From contig JAIBBC010000001.1 in assembly GCA_019694875.1 (NCBI GenBank), forward strand, positions 124,001 through 188,000: 64,000 nt of DNA, given 5' to 3'. Under the pieces are notes generated by a model. That model worked only from the letters and a program-made list of their open reading frames with translations, searched no databases and had not been told where the DNA came from. Position numbers and translations under genes: made by a program. The stretch comes from Cyclobacteriaceae bacterium (GTDB lineage Bacteria; Bacteroidota; Bacteroidia; Cytophagales; Cyclobacteriaceae). Shown here one piece after another: positions 62,332 through 64,000 of the stretch. Every line of letters starts with the position of its first letter. The first letter of the stretch is position 1.

Positions 62332-63065
62332 TATTGGAAGAGTAAGTAAATCGTAACGGTATTCGTGTTTACGTATTTCAGCGGCTTGCCGTAGTCGTTG
62401 CGTGTGTTATCCAGAATGTTGCTCACGCCTCTTGAAAAACGTATTTCGGGAGAAAATTTAAAAAGCGGGAAGTATAAATCCAATCCGATACCTGCCTCAA
62501 GGCTCATATTCAAATTCTTAACCTCCAGACCATCGGAAATATTTTCAAGTTCTTTTTTACCGGAAGCTTCAATGCCGGGTTTCGCCCCGCCCACTACATA
62601 CATTCTAACGTTGCCCCTTCGCATCGATTTATACTTCAGCAGAAAAGGAAACTCAACCATCGTTGTTTCCACAAGCTGGTCCTGGTGCGTACCATCGGTG
62701 TAATTATAGCGCAAGGTATGTTCGTAGAAGGCTACCTCGGGTGTGAGTCGTATATCCAGGTAATCGTTAACCCGGTAGTTTACGATAAACCCGAGTGAAA
62801 AGCCGGGTTTCCAGTCGGGGATTACCGAGTGCACCGTATCCATATCTTCGGTTACGAAGTTGTTGGCATACTTGATCTGGTAGGATGTTGTGTGAAGGCC
62901 GATCAGGAACCCGTACGTCCATTTACGGTCGTCATAGTTCGGATTGTTCCGCGGAGCCCACTTAAACTTCTGCGCATGCGATACTCCCGCTGCAAGCATC
63001 AGGCAAAGCAGAATTACTTTTGCGCGGTGTATATAGAGCTTACGCCAAACGTGAGTGGTGTGCAT
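62331..63065 (-). CDS. porT: PorT, type IX secretion outer-membrane protein
   Basis: 244 aa. Eight amphipathic strands follow a signal peptide ending at VSHAQKF. The order ubiE-porT and the sequence (RKWTYGFLIGLHTTSYQI, VNDYLDIRLTPEVAFYEH, GGAKPGIEASGKK, RFSRGVSNI) match PorT/SprT, a T9SS barrel needed for gliding and secretion. The ATG at 63065 gives an unusually basic pre-signal; the true start may be the internal TTG or GTG near 63014. It overlaps the 3' end of ubiE by 52 bp in a different frame. Confidence 0.88.
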   Translation of the reverse strand: MHTTHVWRKLYIHRAKVILLCLMLAAGVSHAQKFKWAPRNNPNYDDRKWTYGFLIGLHTTSYQIKYANNFVTEDMDTVHSVIPDWKPGFSLGFIVNYRVNDYLDIRLTPEVAFYEHTLRYNYTDGTHQDQLVETTMVEFPFLLKYKSMRRGNVRMYVVGGAKPGIEASGKKELENISDGLEVKNLNMSLEAGIGLDLYFPLFKFSPEIRFSRGVSNILDNTRNDYGKPLKYVNTNTVTIYLLFQ

Positions 63066-63736
63066 GCAGTGTTTTTAAATCCGGTCTCATGAAGAATTGC
63101 AATAAACCTTTCGCCATCCGGAAATGCTTCAACCGATTCAGGCAAATAGGTATATGCTGACTTATCGCGGGAAACCAAACGACCGATCCTCGGCAGAATA
63201 AATTTGAAGTAAACGTTATAAATCTGCTTGAATGGAAACCGTGTTGGCCGGGAAAACTCAAGAATGATCAGTTGCGCACCCGGCTTCATTACCCGGTTAA
63301 TTTCAAACAGACCCTTCTTCAGATTTTCAAAGTTCCTCACTCCAAATCCAACGGTTACAGCATCAAAATTATTATCGGGGAATGGCAGATTTTCAGAATC
63401 GCCCAGTCGCAGCTCAATCTTGCGTGTTAATCCTTTCTCTTCAATTTTCTTTCTGCCAACCTCCAGCATGCCTTCCGAAATGTCGACCCCGACAATTTTC
63501 AACGGCTCAGCTTTCAACGACTGGATGGCAAAATCGGCCGTGCCGGTTGCTACATCCAACACCAATTCCGGCTTTGACGCGGCCAATATCTTCACGGCTT
63601 TTTTACGCCACCGTTTGTCAATGCCAAGGCTCAGAAAATGATTAAGAAAATCGTACCGGCCGCTGATGTTGTTAAACATTTGGGCAACCTGCTCCTTTTT
63701 CGAAATGTCCTGCTCTTTATAAGGTACAACCGTCAT
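63014..63736 (-). CDS. ubiE: Demethylmenaquinone methyltransferase
   Basis: 240 aa from the ATG at 63736 (MTVVPYKEQDISKKEQVAQM); eight further codons are open. It uses SAM to methylate demethylmenaquinone, the last step of menaquinone synthesis, fitting a menaquinone-using Bacteroidota. SAM-binding motif LDVATGTADFAI, VGVDISEGMLEVG, then FDAVTVGFGVRNFE, which is diagnostic of UbiE/MenG. It overlaps porT by 52 bp and is the first gene of the ubiE-porT-SDR run. Confidence 0.96.
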   Translation of the reverse strand: MTVVPYKEQDISKKEQVAQMFNNISGRYDFLNHFLSLGIDKRWRKKAVKILAASKPELVLDVATGTADFAIQSLKAEPLKIVGVDISEGMLEVGRKKIEEKGLTRKIELRLGDSENLPFPDNNFDAVTVGFGVRNFENLKKGLFEINRVMKPGAQLIILEFSRPTRFPFKQIYNVYFKFILPRIGRLVSRDKSAYTYLPESVEAFPDGERFIAILHETGFKNTACTPLTFGVSSIYTAQK

Positions 63737-63827
63737 ACGTGGGCTAACTGCGAGGCGCAAGTTGCTAAATTCTTTGCTAAGAATAACAGCGGCAAGCCAA
63801 AGGGCAATAAAATGGGGAAAGCGGCCT

Positions 63828-64000
63828 TTATTTTCCGGAGAGCACCTTGAACTCCACTCTGCGGTTCAGTTCCCGGCCATCCTCCTCGTCATCGTTGCTG
63901 GCGAGCGGTTTTGTGGCGCCATAACCTACCGCGGTAACCCTGCGACTGTCAATGCCCTTTTTGGTAAGGAAATCTTTAACCGCTTCTGCGCGCTTCTGCG
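63828..64000 (-). CDS. OmpA-family peptidoglycan-binding domain protein, 5' partial
   Basis: The last 57 codons are in the window and the gene runs off the right edge. The residues read FLTKKGIDSRRVTAVGYGAT, KPLASNDDEEDGRELNRRVE, then FKVLSGK and stop. NRRVE with GYG is the OmpA/MotB C-terminal signature that anchors outer-membrane proteins to peptidoglycan. Neither the N-terminal domain nor its type can be seen. Confidence 0.88.
   Translation of the reverse strand, partial: QKRAEAVKDFLTKKGIDSRRVTAVGYGATKPLASNDDEEDGRELNRRVEFKVLSGK

Noticed and set aside
61595-62356. 253-residue plus-strand frame over the SDR gene
   Set aside because: It mirrors the SDR, which has all catalytic motifs on the minus strand.

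Overview
The window looks like chromosomal DNA of a Bacteroidota bacterium, most likely order Cytophagales. The evidence is the type IX secretion (T9SS) apparatus and cargo: PorT, two PorP/SprF proteins, two type B gliding-motility C-terminal sorting domains and one type A domain. Typical Bacteroidota families (DUF3667, DUF4956, DUF1080, Reg_prop/Y_Y_Y sensor kinase, SiaB/SiaC, lamin-tail/CotH) and TAnnTTTG promoter boxes agree. I see no tRNA, rRNA, CRISPR array, prophage or intact insertion sequence. The genus cannot be fixed from sequence alone.

Layout. 1-1857 is the 3' part of a BspA-repeat surface protein with a T9SS signal, converging on an M28 peptidase. 3529-7295 is a three-gene catabolic-looking operon (PVC-type haem/beta-propeller protein, SUMF1-like protein, DUF1080 protein), followed by a Bcr/CflA-type MFS exporter, a stand-alone PorP/SprF, a secreted unknown and a prolyl oligopeptidase. 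13357-16992 is a NarL-type two-component pair with a periplasmic beta-propeller sensor. 17194-21831 is a giant multidomain T9SS adhesin directly followed by its likely PorP/SprF partner. 21835-27593 holds housekeeping genes (pyrD, xerD, aroQ) and a DUF6364/PIN toxin-antitoxin pair coupled to a class V aminotransferase. 27813-30373 encodes a Na+/H+ antiporter, a TPR protein and MarC.

30486-38123 is the most system-like locus: lamin-tail lipoprotein, DUF4956 membrane protein, HlyD-like adaptor, TolC-like channel and a CotH-kinase/lamin-tail protein with a T9SS type A signal, ending in a 4-bp overlap with rnhA. The usual VTC partner of DUF4956/CotH is absent, and the adaptor/channel pair has no recognisable pump.

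About 39.9-52.4 kb is an accessory stretch in which almost all genes lie on the minus strand. They are small, mostly secreted or lipoprotein unknowns with long intergenic gaps. It contains a 19-copy, 21-bp tandem repeat, a truncated HxlR regulator and a recurring CCCGCGA-containing motif just after three gene ends.

52.4-64 kb returns to core-like genes: PlsC-type acyltransferase, saccharopine dehydrogenase-like enzyme, cdd, a SiaB/SiaC signalling pair next to a TerB/FHA-like/ABCG fusion transporter, two exported unknowns, an esterase, an SDR, porT, ubiE and the end of an OmpA-family gene. Functional statements rest on motifs read by eye, and no database search was run.
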